Assembly (NCBI GenBank): GCA_963742715.1
Contig: CAVUMR010000002.1
Coordinates: 2,046,001 to 2,110,000, forward strand
DNA from: CAVUMR01 sp963742715
GTDB taxonomy: Bacteria; Actinomycetota; Actinomycetes; Mycobacteriales; Micromonosporaceae
Reading direction: 5' to 3'
DNA: 64,000 nucleotides
Positions within the stretch are counted from its first letter, which is position 1; each line of letters begins with the position of its first letter. Shown here one piece after another: positions 45,302 through 54,245 of this stretch. Position numbers and translations under genes: made by a program. A model generated the notes under the pieces. The model saw only the letters and a list, made by a program, of their open reading frames with translations. It was not told the DNA's origin and did no database searches.

Positions 45302-46158
45302 GGGACGAACCAGGTCCAGATCTCGTGCCGGATCCGCAGGCTGCCCTCGAGTTGCCGGCCGACGATCCGGAAGTGCACCCGACCCGGTACCGGCTGCCGC
45401 GGCACCCAGCAGCGCAGGCTGCCGAACCCGACCGCCACCTCGTCGATGTCGGCGGTGGCGTACCGCGGCAGGATCAAGGTGGTCGTACCGGCCCGCACGT
45501 CCAGCACGATCTCCACTTCCATCGAGCGGATGTCGGCCGCGGCGAAGTTGAGTCGTACCGAGCCGGCGTGGTTGTTGACCACGATGCGCCGCGGTACCAC
45601 CCAGTTGCCGCGGCGGCGGATGTTCGCCCCGGCCCGCCGGAGCACCAGCGTGTCCGAGGTACGCGCCCGCGGGTCCGGTACCTCGGCCGGCTCCACCGGC
45701 GCGGACGGCAGGTCCGCGGTCACCGCCGCGAGCTCCCGGTAGGTACGCGCGCGCAAAGCGCTGGCCAGCCGCTCCTCGAACTCGTGCAGGTCGATCCGAC
45801 CCTCGCCGACCCCCTGCCGGAGCAGCCGGATCGCCACGTCCCGCTCCAGGTCGGACACTCGCAGCTCGCCGCCGGGGGTAGCCGGCGCGTCGGGGACCCG
45901 GGGCTCGGCCGCGGAGACCCCCGGTGGGGCCAGCGGCAACTCAACGGTGGGATGCGCGAGCTGGCGCGGATCGGTCCAGTCTGCGGTGGGCAACTCGATG
46001 GTGGGATGGGGCCGCTCGTCCGCCGGCTCCTGAGTGGCCGGCGCCTGACCGGGCGGCGCCTGACCGGGCGGCGCCTGACCGGGCGGCGCCTGCCCGGCGG
46101 GCGGGTGACCCGACGGCGCCCGGCTGGACGGATCGGCTGGAGCCCATTCACCCACCAT
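45298..46158 (-). CDS. DUF1707 domain protein with LiaF-like C-terminus
   Basis: 286 aa. The N-terminal 100 residues are disordered and Pro-rich, with four PPGQA copies encoded by 15-bp repeats. The DUF1707 domain follows (ELRVSDLERDVAIRLLRQGVGEGRI, DLHEFEERLASALRARTYRELAAVTADLP), then a beta-rich C-terminal domain (WVVPRRIVVNNHAGSVRLNF ... VGFGSLRCWVPRQP), as in LiaF-type cell-wall stress proteins. No membrane segment is seen, so it is cytoplasmic. A regulatory role in envelope stress is possible but unproven. Confidence 0.85.
   Translation of the reverse strand: MVGEWAPADPSSRAPSGHPPAGQAPPGQAPPGQAPPGQAPATQEPADERPHPTIELPTADWTDPRQLAHPTVELPLAPPGVSAAEPRVPDAPATPGGELRVSDLERDVAIRLLRQGVGEGRIDLHEFEERLASALRARTYRELAAVTADLPSAPVEPAEVPDPRARTSDTLVLRRAGANIRRRGNWVVPRRIVVNNHAGSVRLNFAAADIRSMEVEIVLDVRAGTTTLILPRYATADIDEVAVGFGSLRCWVPRQPVPGRVHFRIVGRQLEGSLRIRHEIWTWFVP
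46041..46100 (-). repeat. Four 15-bp tandem repeats encoding PPGQA
   Basis: Units at 46041-46055, 46056-46070, 46071-46085 and a diverged 46086-46100, inside the disordered N-terminus of the DUF1707 protein. Confidence 0.9.
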
Positions 46159-46256
46159 GGTGTCTCACCGTAACGGGCTGGTTCCACAGAGCGCTCAACG
46201 AACGCTGGAGCGCTGCTCGGTGGCCCGCCGTCGCGGTACGGCGCACACTCGAGCGC

Positions 46257-46376
46257 ATGATCTGCGCACCGTGCCGGGAGCAGCGGCACGACGAGTGCCG
46301 GGGCGGCACCTGGTGCGACTGCCAGCACCGGCCGGCGAAACCGAACGAACCAGCCACCGGTCGCGCCGGGGAGTGA
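46257..46376 (+). CDS. 39-aa cysteine-rich mini-protein
   Basis: A 39-residue protein with five Cys and two His arranged MICAPCREQRHDEC then TWCDCQH, looking like a tiny zinc ribbon. I recall similar CxxCxxxxHxxCxGGTWCDCQH peptides in actinomycetes, unverified. A CACACT hexamer 7 nt before ATG 46257 could be a -10 of a leaderless mRNA. It is too short for standard gene callers. It lies alone between the divergent DUF1707 gene and the reductase gene. Confidence 0.65.
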   Translation: MICAPCREQRHDECRGGTWCDCQHRPAKPNEPATGRAGE

Positions 46377-46425
46377 CGGCACCCCCGGTCAGCCGCGGTG
46401 CGCGCTGCCCGCGCAGCATGGTCGG

Positions 46426-47280
46426 ATGCACCGGCTGTGGCCCGACCCGGATCCCGGTACCGCGTTGGACGATGCCGCGCTGGTGTCGCTGTACGACCTG
46501 GACCGCTCCCGGCCGTGGCTCCGGATGAACTTCGTGACGAGCGTGGACGGCGCGGTCGCCGTCGACGGCCACTCCGCCGGCCTGTCCGGGCCCGCCGACC
46601 GCAGGGTGTTCCGGCTGGTACGGATGCTCTGCGACGCCGTCATGGTGGGCGCCGGCACGCTACGGGAGATCGGGTACCGGCCGCTGACCCTCAACCCGGA
46701 GCGGCGGGCGTGGCGCCGCCGGCACCTGCTCCCCGAGTACCCCACGCTGGTTGTCGTTTCGGGCCGGCTCGACCTCGACCCGGAGCATCCGGCGCTGGCC
46801 GGGGCGCCGGTCCGCCCGGTGATCGTCACCCACGACGGCTCGCCGGACGACCGGCGGCAGGCCCTGGCGAAGCACGCCGACGTGCTGGCCTGTGGCGATG
46901 GCGCGGTCGACCCGGCCGGTGCGCGGGCGGCGCTGGCCGAACGCGGGCTCGGGCAGCTGCTGTGCGAGGGCGGGCCGCGGTTGTTCGGCGCGCTGGCCGG
47001 CGCCGACGTCGTGGACGAGCTGTGCCTGACCGTGTCGCCGCTGCTCACCGGTCCGGGCGCCGGCCGGATCATCGCGGCGCCACCGGTGCCGGTCGGCGCC
47101 CCGATGCCGCCCCGACCACTCGAGCTGGCCCACGTGCTGACCGCCGGGGGTGAGCTGCTGCTGCGGTACACCCGCCCGGGTCACCGGCGGGAACACGGGC
47201 AAGCGCGGGAACACGGTCACCAGCGGGAACACGGGCAAGCACGGGAACACGACTCGCGCGGGCCGACCGCGTCCGCATGA
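46426..47280 (+). CDS. RibD C-terminal family reductase (pyrimidine reductase-like)
   Basis: 284 aa. RibD_C/dihydrofolate-reductase-like fold with MNFVTSVDGAVAVDG, MLCDAVMVGAGTLREIGYRPL, LLCEGGPRLFGAL and VDELCLTVSPLLTG. Stand-alone members reduce the pyrimidine intermediate of riboflavin synthesis or related compounds with NADPH. The last 35 residues are a His/Arg/Glu-rich repeat (HREHGQAREHG type) from a duplicated 36-bp unit and lie beyond the folded domain. CAGCAT 6 nt before the ATG may be a -10 for a leaderless transcript. Confidence 0.88.
   Translation: MHRLWPDPDPGTALDDAALVSLYDLDRSRPWLRMNFVTSVDGAVAVDGHSAGLSGPADRRVFRLVRMLCDAVMVGAGTLREIGYRPLTLNPERRAWRRRHLLPEYPTLVVVSGRLDLDPEHPALAGAPVRPVIVTHDGSPDDRRQALAKHADVLACGDGAVDPAGARAALAERGLGQLLCEGGPRLFGALAGADVVDELCLTVSPLLTGPGAGRIIAAPPVPVGAPMPPRPLELAHVLTAGGELLLRYTRPGHRREHGQAREHGHQREHGQAREHDSRGPTASA
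47178..47249 (+). repeat. Duplicated 36-bp unit at the 3' end of the reductase gene
   Basis: Two 36-bp copies (47178-47213, 47214-47249) differing at a few bases. Each has an internal GCGGGAACACGG sub-repeat. They encode the His-rich tail just before the stop at 47278. Confidence 0.85.
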
Positions 47281-47346
47281 GTGGGCCGCGGGTGCGGCAC
47301 GATGCCTACAGGGTCGGGACAGCTCGGGCCAGCAGGAGGCGACGAC

Positions 47347-49104
47347 ATGACGGGCAGCGCCGGTACGCCGGTCGGCCGGGTCCTCGGTACCACCGACGCG
47401 ACGCCACTGAACTTCTGGGTGGCCGTCGAACCGGGCGCGTACCTGCAACTCGACGACGTCGTGGTGACCGAGCGGGACGTGCCCGGGCGCGGGCCGGTGA
47501 CGATCGCCGGAGTGGTGACCGCGGTACGGGCCCGGCACGAGGGCGCCCAGTTCGACTCCGACGTGTTCCTGATCAGCGAGGGAACGCTGCCCGCGCAGGT
47601 ACAGGAGGCCGCCGAGGTCACCACCACCCGGGTCGAACCGGAGGTGTACGTACCGCCCCGGCCCGGTGCCGAGGTACGCCGCGCCGCCGCGGACGAGCGC
47701 TCCACCGCGCTGTACTTCGACCGGATGTCGCGACAGCTGCCGATCGGGCTCGGGCGCGACGGCGAGCCGATGTACCTCAACGCCGACTTCCTCGACGGCA
47801 CCCGCGGCGCGCACGTGTCGATCTCCGGGATCTCCGGAGTGGCGACCAAGACCTCGTTCGCGACGTTCCTGCTGTACTCGGTGTTCCGCGCCGGGGTACT
47901 CGGTGCCGAGGCGCCCAACACCCGCGCGCTGATCTTCAACGTCAAGGGCGAGGACCTGCTGCTGCTCGACCATCCGAACACCCGGCTGGACGAGGACACC
48001 ATCGCCGACTACACCCGGCTCGGGCTGCCCTCCGACGCGTTCGGCAGTGTCGAGGTGTTCGCGCCGGCCCGACCGGGCGATCCGACCGGTACGCCCGACG
48101 TGGCCTGCCGTACCACCGGGGTCGAGTCGTTCTACTGGACGCTGGAGGAGTTCTGCCGGGACCGGCTGCTGCCGTTCGTGTTCGCCGACGCCGACGACGA
48201 GCGCCAGCAGTACACGATGGTGGTCCACCAGGTGGCGGCGAAGCTGGCCCGGGAGGCGCAGCCCGCACCCGACGGCGGCGCGATCCTCGACGGCCAGGTG
48301 ATCCGCAGCTACGAGTCCCTCGTCGACCTGCTCACCGACCGGCTGACCGACGAGGACACCCGGGGCGAATGGGCTGGTAGCGCGGTCGGTCTGGGCACCG
48401 TCAACGCGTTCATCCGGCGGCTGATGTCGAGCCGGCGCGACCTGGGCCGACTGGTACGCGGCGACCTGCCGGCCCGCCGCCCGCACGCGATCAGCACCGA
48501 CGACGCCGGCGCCCAAGTGACGGTGGTGGACCTGCACAACCTGCCGGACCGGGCGCAGCGGTTCGTGGTCGGCGTGACCCTGCGGTCGGAGTTCGAGCGC
48601 AAGGAGAAGGCCGGTACCGCCCGGCCGCTGCTGTTCGTCGTGCTGGACGAGCTGAACAAGTACGCGCCGCGCGAGGGGTCCAGCCCGATCAAGGACATCC
48701 TGCTCGACATCGCCGAACGCGGCCGGTCGCTCGGCGTGATCCTGATCGGTGCCCAGCAGACTGCGAGCGAGGTGGAGCGGCGGATCGTGGCGAACTCGGC
48801 GATCCGCGTGGTCGGCCGGCTCGACGCCGCCGAGGCGTCCCGACCGGAGTACGGCTACCTGCCACCGAGCCAGCGACAGCGGGCCGTGCTGGCCAAGCCC
48901 GGCACCATGTTCGTGGCCCAGCCGGACATCCCGGTACCGCTGGTGGTGGAGTTCCCGTTCCCGGCCTGGGCGACCCGGCCGGCCGAGGCGGGCCCGATGC
49001 CGCCGACCGCGATGCGCTCGATCGTGCAGTCGGTGGACCCGTTCGCGGTGGTGGGCGCCGGTCGCGGGTCGGGGCACGGCGCCGACGACGACATCCCGTT
49101 CTAG
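47347..49104 (+). CDS. HerA-like ATPase (DNA-end-processing helicase/translocase)
   Basis: 585 aa from ATG 47347 with AGGAGGCG upstream. An N-terminal beta-barrel-like HAS domain (about 10-90) precedes the ATPase core. Walker A is SGISGVATKTS (K168), an unusual but complete GxxxxxKT. Walker B is LLFVVLDELNKY (D434-E435). IGAQQTASEVERRIVANSAIRVVGRLD carries sensor and arginine-finger residues of the HerA/FtsK group. In archaea, hexameric HerA pairs with NurA nuclease and Mre11-Rad50 to resect DNA ends. Here SbcD, SbcC and a NurA-like gene follow, which strongly supports that assignment. Confidence 0.9.
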   Translation: MTGSAGTPVGRVLGTTDATPLNFWVAVEPGAYLQLDDVVVTERDVPGRGPVTIAGVVTAVRARHEGAQFDSDVFLISEGTLPAQVQEAAEVTTTRVEPEVYVPPRPGAEVRRAAADERSTALYFDRMSRQLPIGLGRDGEPMYLNADFLDGTRGAHVSISGISGVATKTSFATFLLYSVFRAGVLGAEAPNTRALIFNVKGEDLLLLDHPNTRLDEDTIADYTRLGLPSDAFGSVEVFAPARPGDPTGTPDVACRTTGVESFYWTLEEFCRDRLLPFVFADADDERQQYTMVVHQVAAKLAREAQPAPDGGAILDGQVIRSYESLVDLLTDRLTDEDTRGEWAGSAVGLGTVNAFIRRLMSSRRDLGRLVRGDLPARRPHAISTDDAGAQVTVVDLHNLPDRAQRFVVGVTLRSEFERKEKAGTARPLLFVVLDELNKYAPREGSSPIKDILLDIAERGRSLGVILIGAQQTASEVERRIVANSAIRVVGRLDAAEASRPEYGYLPPSQRQRAVLAKPGTMFVAQPDIPVPLVVEFPFPAWATRPAEAGPMPPTAMRSIVQSVDPFAVVGAGRGSGHGADDDIPF

Positions 49105-49113
49105 GGGGTTCCG

Positions 49114-49527
49114 GTGACCGAACTGCCGGCGGACATGCGCGCGCACAACCGCACGCTGATCGAGGAGTTCCGGGCCGCCGGGCGCAAGCTCGGCGAACGG
49201 CCGTTGCTGCTCCTCACCACCGTCGGACGGCAGACCGGGCAACTGATAACAACCCCGATGATGTACATCCCGGATGGCGACCGGCGGCTGGTCGTGGCGT
49301 CCAACGCGGGCGCGGCGAAGACCCCCGACTGGTACCACAACCTCGTCGCGAACCCCGACGTCACGGTCGAGGCCGACGGCGAGGAGTACCCGGCGACCGC
49401 GGTCGTACCGGAGCGGGCCGAGCGGGACCGGCTGTTCGCCCGGATCGTCGAGCAGTACCCGTTCTTCGCCGACCACCAGGCCGGGGTCGAACGCACCATC
49501 CCGGTCGTGGTGCTGGTCCGCCGCTGA
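49114..49527 (+). CDS. Deazaflavin (F420)-dependent nitroreductase family protein
   Basis: 137 aa. The split-barrel fold of the Ddn family: LLLTTVGRQTGQLITTPMMYI, LVVASNAGAAKTPDWYHNLVANPDVTVE and PFFADHQAG near the end, all typical. Such proteins bind F420H2 and reduce quinones or other substrates. GTG 49114 follows the HerA stop by 9 bp. Its place between HerA and SbcD is odd for a redox enzyme; a -10-like site after it could separate the two halves of the operon. Confidence 0.92.
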   Translation: MTELPADMRAHNRTLIEEFRAAGRKLGERPLLLLTTVGRQTGQLITTPMMYIPDGDRRLVVASNAGAAKTPDWYHNLVANPDVTVEADGEEYPATAVVPERAERDRLFARIVEQYPFFADHQAGVERTIPVVVLVRR

Positions 49528-49627
49528 TCCCGCCGCGGGGCCGCCGCCGGCGGTGGGGAGCCGAACGCCGGGCTGTCGGGTACCGGCCGACCCGCGACGC
49601 GCCGGGCCGGGATGTCGGGGGCGGCAC

Positions 49628-49633
49628 CTAGAG
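49628..49633 (+). promoter_or_regulatory. Candidate internal promoter for sbcDC-nurA-alkA
   Basis: TAGAGT in the 145-bp gap before sbcD, 40 nt before GTG 49673. It matches the actinobacterial -10 pattern. No -35 match was found. It would allow sbcDC-nurA-alkA to be expressed without herA. Confidence 0.4.
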
Positions 49634-49672
49634 TCTGCGACGGTTGTCAGTGGTGAGGAGTTTGGGGGCCGG

Positions 49673-50812
49673 GTGAAGATCCTGCACACGTCCGACTGGC
49701 ACGTCGGCAAGGTGCTCAAGGGCCGCAGCCGCACCGACGAGCACATCCGGGTGCTGGCCGAGCTCGTCGGCATCGCCCGGGACGAGCGTCCGGACCTGGT
49801 GCTGGTGGCCGGCGACCTGTTCGAGAACGCCGCGCCCACGCCGGAGGCGAAGAGGATCGTCACGCGGGCACTGACCGCGCTGCGCAACACCGGCGCCGAC
49901 GTGATCGCGATCGCCGGCAACCACGACAACGCCGAGGAGTTCGACGCGCTGCGGAGCTGGGCCGACGCGGCCGGGGTCACCCTGCGCGGCCGGGTCAACC
50001 AGGCGGACGACCTGGTCATCACCGGCACCACCGCGGCCGGCGAACGCTGGCGGGTGGCCGCGCTGCCGTTTCTTTCCCAGCGGTACGCGGTGCGCGCGAC
50101 CGAGATGTTCGAACTGACCGGAGCCGAGGCCAACCAGACCTACGCCGACCATCTCGGTCGGGTACTGACCGCGCTGACCGCCGGCTTCAGCCCGGACGCC
50201 GTGAACCTCGTGACCGCGCACCTGACCGTGTTCGGCGCGAAGTCCGGTGGTGGCGAGCGGGACGCGCACACCATCGCCGCGTACGCCGTACCGGCCACGC
50301 TGTTCCCGGTGAGCACGCACTACGTCGCGCTCGGACACCTGCACCGGACCCAGTCGATCCCCGGCCCGTGCCCGATCCACTACTCCGGCAGCCCGCTCGC
50401 GGTGGACTTCGGCGAGGAGGAGAACAGCCCGTCCGTACTGGTCGTGGAGGCGACCGCGGACACCCCGGCCAAGGTCCGGCGGGCTGCGTTGACCAGCCCG
50501 CGCACGCTACGCACCCTGCGCGGATCGCTGGCGGAACTGGCCGCCGCTGAGGTTGGCGACGAATGGCTGCGGGTGTACGTGACGGAGCCGCCACGGGCCG
50601 GCCTGCGCGAGGAGGTGGCCGAGCTGCTGCCGAACGCGCTGGAGATCCGCATCGACCCGGAGGTACTGGCCGCGGCCGGCTCGACCGTCGAGAAACCGTC
50701 CCGCTCCGGTCGTACCCCCCGGGAGCTGTTCGCCGACTATCTCGACGAGCGCGGCCACGAGGACACCGCGGTCACCGCCCTGTTCGACCAGTTGCTGGAG
50801 GAGGTCGGCTGA
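49673..50812 (+). CDS. sbcD: SbcD (Mre11-like) exonuclease subunit
   Basis: 379 aa from GTG 49673. All metallophosphoesterase motifs are intact: LHTSDWHVGK (D8, H10), VAGDLFE, AGNHDN, TAHLTVFG and LGHLHRTQ. The C-terminal capping region (about 280-375) is present. With SbcC it opens hairpins and degrades blocked DNA ends. The stop and sbcC start share one base (TGATG), the standard coupled arrangement. Confidence 0.96.
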   Translation: MKILHTSDWHVGKVLKGRSRTDEHIRVLAELVGIARDERPDLVLVAGDLFENAAPTPEAKRIVTRALTALRNTGADVIAIAGNHDNAEEFDALRSWADAAGVTLRGRVNQADDLVITGTTAAGERWRVAALPFLSQRYAVRATEMFELTGAEANQTYADHLGRVLTALTAGFSPDAVNLVTAHLTVFGAKSGGGERDAHTIAAYAVPATLFPVSTHYVALGHLHRTQSIPGPCPIHYSGSPLAVDFGEEENSPSVLVVEATADTPAKVRRAALTSPRTLRTLRGSLAELAAAEVGDEWLRVYVTEPPRAGLREEVAELLPNALEIRIDPEVLAAAGSTVEKPSRSGRTPRELFADYLDERGHEDTAVTALFDQLLEEVG

Positions 50813-53265
50813 TGCGACCACTGCGGCTCGATCTGGCCGGCTTCACGGTGTTCCGGGAGCCGACCACGGTCGACCTCACCGACGCCGAGTTCTTCGTACT
50901 GCTCGGCCCGACCGGTTCGGGCAAGTCGACCGTGCTCGACGCGATCTGCTTCGCGCTGTACGGCACTGTGCCCCGCTGGGACGACCGGCGCGCGATCGCC
51001 AACGCGCTCGCCCCGTCCGCCGCCGAGGCGCGGGTACGACTGGTGTTCTCGGCCGCCGGCCAGCGGTACGTGGCGACCCGGGTGGTACGCCGGGACGGCA
51101 AGGGCAAGGTGTCCACCGCACACGCCGGACTGGAGAAGCTGCCGGCCGGATTCGACCTGTCCGCGCTGGATGGCGGGCTCGACGCGGACGACCTCGGTGA
51201 AGTGCTCGCCGGTACGCCCGCGGAGATGGAAGCCGCGGTGACCGCCGCCGTCGGCCTGCCGTACGAGCAGTTCGTGACCTGCGTGATCCTGCCGCAGGGC
51301 GCGTTCGCCGAGTTCCTGCACGCGAAGCCGGCCAAGCGCCAGGACATCCTGGTCAACCTGCTCGGCCTGCGGGTGTACAAGCAGATCGGTGAGCGGGCGG
51401 GGCTGCTGGCCAAGGACGCCGAGGCCGCGGCGAGCGCGGTGTCCTCGCTGCTCGGCGGGCTGGCCGACGCGACCGCCGAGGCGGTCGCCGAGGCGGCCGA
51501 GCGGGTGGACGAGCTGGACCGGCTGACGGTCGAGGTGGGCGACGCGCTCCCCCGGCTCGCGCAGGCGCGGCAACAGGCGCACGAGGCCCGGGACGCGCTC
51601 GCCGCGCTGGACGACGAGGGCAGGCGACTGGCCGCGGTACGCGCGCCGGCCGACGCCGGCGAGATCGCGGACGCGGTGGTGACCGCCCGGACCGCCGCCG
51701 ACCGGGACGCCGAGGCGGTACTGGCGGCCGAGAACGAGGAAGACGAGTTGCGCGGCCGGCTCGCCGACGCCGGCGAGCCGGGCGAGCTGCGCCGGCTGGT
51801 GGACGGGTACGCCGAAGCCGACCGGCTGACCGCCGAGGTCGAGGAGCTGGCGGCCGCGGCGGCCGGCGGGCGGGACGAGCTGACCGCCGCGCAGCGAGCG
51901 GTCACCGTGGCCGACGCCGAGGTGGAGGAGGCGGAGGCCGCGCTGCGCGCCGCCCAGGACGCCGACCTCGCCGGCGCGCTGCGACCACACCTGTCGGTGG
52001 GCGAAGACTGCCCGGTCTGCGCGCAGCCGGTCGCGGAGCTTCCGCCGGCGGTCGCCAACCAGGACAAGTCCGGTGGCGGGCTCGCCGCGGCCGGGGAAGC
52101 GCTGGCGGCGGCCAAGCAGCGCCATGCCACCGCCGACCGGGCCGCCCGCGAGCTGGACCGCGCGGTGCATGCGGCCGAGGCCCGGGCCGGCGACGCCCGG
52201 CGGCGGCTCGGCGCGCTGGCCGAGCTGCTCGACGGCCAGCCGGCGCTGGACACGCTCACCGCGCAACTGGCCGAGATCGAGGCGACCCGCGCCGCTGTAC
52301 AGCAGGCGGGTTCGGCGGTGAAGACCGCGCGGGAGCGGGCCCGCCGGTCGCGCGCCGGCGCCGAGTCTGCCGAGCGGACCCTGCGTACCGCGTGGCAGGC
52401 GCTCGACCGGGCCCGGGACAGCGTCGCCGCGTTCGGGCCGCCGGCCGCCGACCGCGACGACCTGGTCGGTACCTGGCAGGCGCTCGCCGACTGGGCGGCT
52501 GCCGAGGCGCAGGCCCGCCGCGTCGCCCGCGCGGACCGGGCGGCCGCGGTGGCCGAGGCCGACGCGACCGCGGACAGCGTGTACGGCAAGCTCGCCGCGT
52601 TGCTCGGCGAGCACGGCATCGATCTCGAACCGGAGTCCGATCCGGCCCGGGTGGTGGCGGTCGCGGTCGAACGGGCCACCGGCGAACACCGCCGCGCGGT
52701 CGAACGGTACGAGCAGGCGGCCCAGTTGCGCGGCCAGCGGGACGAGCACCTGCGTCGGGCACAGGTGGCGAAAGCGCTGGCCAACCACCTGCGGGCGAAC
52801 AACTTCGAGCGGTGGCTGTTGACCGAGGCGCTGGACCGGCTGGTCGACGGCGCCTCGACGATCCTGCGCGAACTCTCCGGCGGGCAGTACGAGCTGGTCC
52901 ACGACAAGGGCGAGTTCGCGGTGGTGGACCACCACGACGCGGCGCTGCGCCGGCCGGTACGCACGCTGTCCGGCGGTGAGACGTTCCAGGCGTCACTGGC
53001 GCTCGCGCTGGCCCTGTCCGAACAGTTGGCCGGCATGTCCACGGTCGCCACCAGCCTCGAGTCGATCATGCTGGACGAGGGGTTCGGCACGCTGGATCCG
53101 GCCACCCTGGACACGGTCGCCGCGACGCTGGAGAACCTGGCCGCCCGAGGTGACCGGATCGTCGGCGTGGTGACGCACGTGGCCGCGCTGGCCGAGCGGA
53201 TTCCGGTGCGGTACGAGGTCAGCAAGCAGTCCGGTACCGCGCGGATCGAGCGGACGACCCCGTGA
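50812..53265 (+). CDS. sbcC: SbcC (Rad50-like) ATPase subunit
   Basis: 817 aa, somewhat short because the coiled coils are reduced relative to E. coli SbcC. Walker A GPTGSGKST (K38), a zinc hook CPVC (C400, C403) midway between Ala/Glu/Arg-rich coiled coils (about 190-390 and 420-650), signature TLSGGETFQASLALALALS, and Walker B SIMLDEGFGTLDP. The dimeric SMC-like tether clamps DNA for SbcD. The GTGA overlap with the NurA-like gene joins it to end-resection functions. Confidence 0.96.
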   Translation: MRPLRLDLAGFTVFREPTTVDLTDAEFFVLLGPTGSGKSTVLDAICFALYGTVPRWDDRRAIANALAPSAAEARVRLVFSAAGQRYVATRVVRRDGKGKVSTAHAGLEKLPAGFDLSALDGGLDADDLGEVLAGTPAEMEAAVTAAVGLPYEQFVTCVILPQGAFAEFLHAKPAKRQDILVNLLGLRVYKQIGERAGLLAKDAEAAASAVSSLLGGLADATAEAVAEAAERVDELDRLTVEVGDALPRLAQARQQAHEARDALAALDDEGRRLAAVRAPADAGEIADAVVTARTAADRDAEAVLAAENEEDELRGRLADAGEPGELRRLVDGYAEADRLTAEVEELAAAAAGGRDELTAAQRAVTVADAEVEEAEAALRAAQDADLAGALRPHLSVGEDCPVCAQPVAELPPAVANQDKSGGGLAAAGEALAAAKQRHATADRAARELDRAVHAAEARAGDARRRLGALAELLDGQPALDTLTAQLAEIEATRAAVQQAGSAVKTARERARRSRAGAESAERTLRTAWQALDRARDSVAAFGPPAADRDDLVGTWQALADWAAAEAQARRVARADRAAAVAEADATADSVYGKLAALLGEHGIDLEPESDPARVVAVAVERATGEHRRAVERYEQAAQLRGQRDEHLRRAQVAKALANHLRANNFERWLLTEALDRLVDGASTILRELSGGQYELVHDKGEFAVVDHHDAALRRPVRTLSGGETFQASLALALALSEQLAGMSTVATSLESIMLDEGFGTLDPATLDTVAATLENLAARGDRIVGVVTHVAALAERIPVRYEVSKQSGTARIERTTP

Positions 53266-54245
53266 CCGGCCCCTCCGCGCTGCACATCGACGCATGGGAT
53301 CCCAGCTACGGGCGCGCCTACAGCGCCGGCGAGGAGAGCCCGGCCAACCGGAGCAGCGCCCCGGTGGACGTGTCGGTGGAACGCCCGGCCGGCTCGTGGC
53401 TGCCGCTGACCCCCGGTCCGGAGGTACGCGCGCCGCAGCTGGTGCTGCTGGTCGACGGGGTACGCCGGATCGACGCGCGGGTGTGGGCCACCGACGCCAC
53501 CGGCACCCATCCGGGCATCGCCGCGTCGTACGCGGCCGGCGCGGTCTGCTGCGACCTCGGCAAAGGCGTGGCCGAGCTGGTCGGCACCCCCCGGATAGAG
53601 CGCGGCATGTTCATCAGCCAGGCGAACGCCGTACCGCTGGTCGCCCACGAAGCGGCCGTCTACCAGCCGCACCGGGTCAACCACCCCGACCCGGCGAAGC
53701 TCGAGGACGCGCTGCAGGACCAGCTCGGCGATCTCGAGATCGAGGTCAGCCGCGCCGCGCGGCAGGCGGCCGACGGCGACGAGCTGCTCGTACTCGACGG
53801 GCCGCTGCGCGAGCGGATCGGGCTGGCCCGCGCGCTCGGCTACGCCAAGACGCACCGCACCACCTACCTGGACGGACAGCCCGCCACCGTGGTCGGCGCG
53901 CTGCAGGCCGGGCAGCGCACCCCGCTGTTCGGGCTCGGCGGCCGGTGGAACCGGTACTCCTGGTACCTGCGGCTGCCCGGACCGGCCGGCAGCCCGTGGG
54001 CCGGGGTGGTCCGGGTCGAGTGCTCGGCGACCCTGACCGTCGGCCAGGCGATCGAGCTGGCGGATGTCAGCGCGGTGACCCTGCCGCGGTTCGCCTCCAC
54101 GCCGTACAAGGATCCGCGGGCGCCACAGAACCTGACCCCGATCGCCGGCCTGGAGCGGCGGCTGCGCGCACAGCTCGGCGATCCGCGGCTGCTGCACCGC
54201 GGGCTGCGGGTGGCCGCCGCGAGCACCGCTACCGTCACCGCATGA
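53262..54245 (+). CDS. NurA-like 5'-3' nuclease
   Basis: 327 aa. NurA-domain features are VLLVDGVRRIDARVW (D65, motif I), LLVLDGPLRERIGLARALGYAKTHR (D179, K196) and C-terminal RVECSA, FASTPYKDPRAPQNL and LLHRGLRVAA. Archaeal NurA uses such acidic residues with Mn2+ and forms a ring on HerA that feeds DNA into the nuclease. Assignment rests on these motifs and on the HerA-SbcD-SbcC context, not on a database search. GTG 53262 overlaps the sbcC stop, and its stop overlaps the glycosylase start. Confidence 0.85.
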   Translation: MTGPSALHIDAWDPSYGRAYSAGEESPANRSSAPVDVSVERPAGSWLPLTPGPEVRAPQLVLLVDGVRRIDARVWATDATGTHPGIAASYAAGAVCCDLGKGVAELVGTPRIERGMFISQANAVPLVAHEAAVYQPHRVNHPDPAKLEDALQDQLGDLEIEVSRAARQAADGDELLVLDGPLRERIGLARALGYAKTHRTTYLDGQPATVVGALQAGQRTPLFGLGGRWNRYSWYLRLPGPAGSPWAGVVRVECSATLTVGQAIELADVSAVTLPRFASTPYKDPRAPQNLTPIAGLERRLRAQLGDPRLLHRGLRVAAASTATVTA

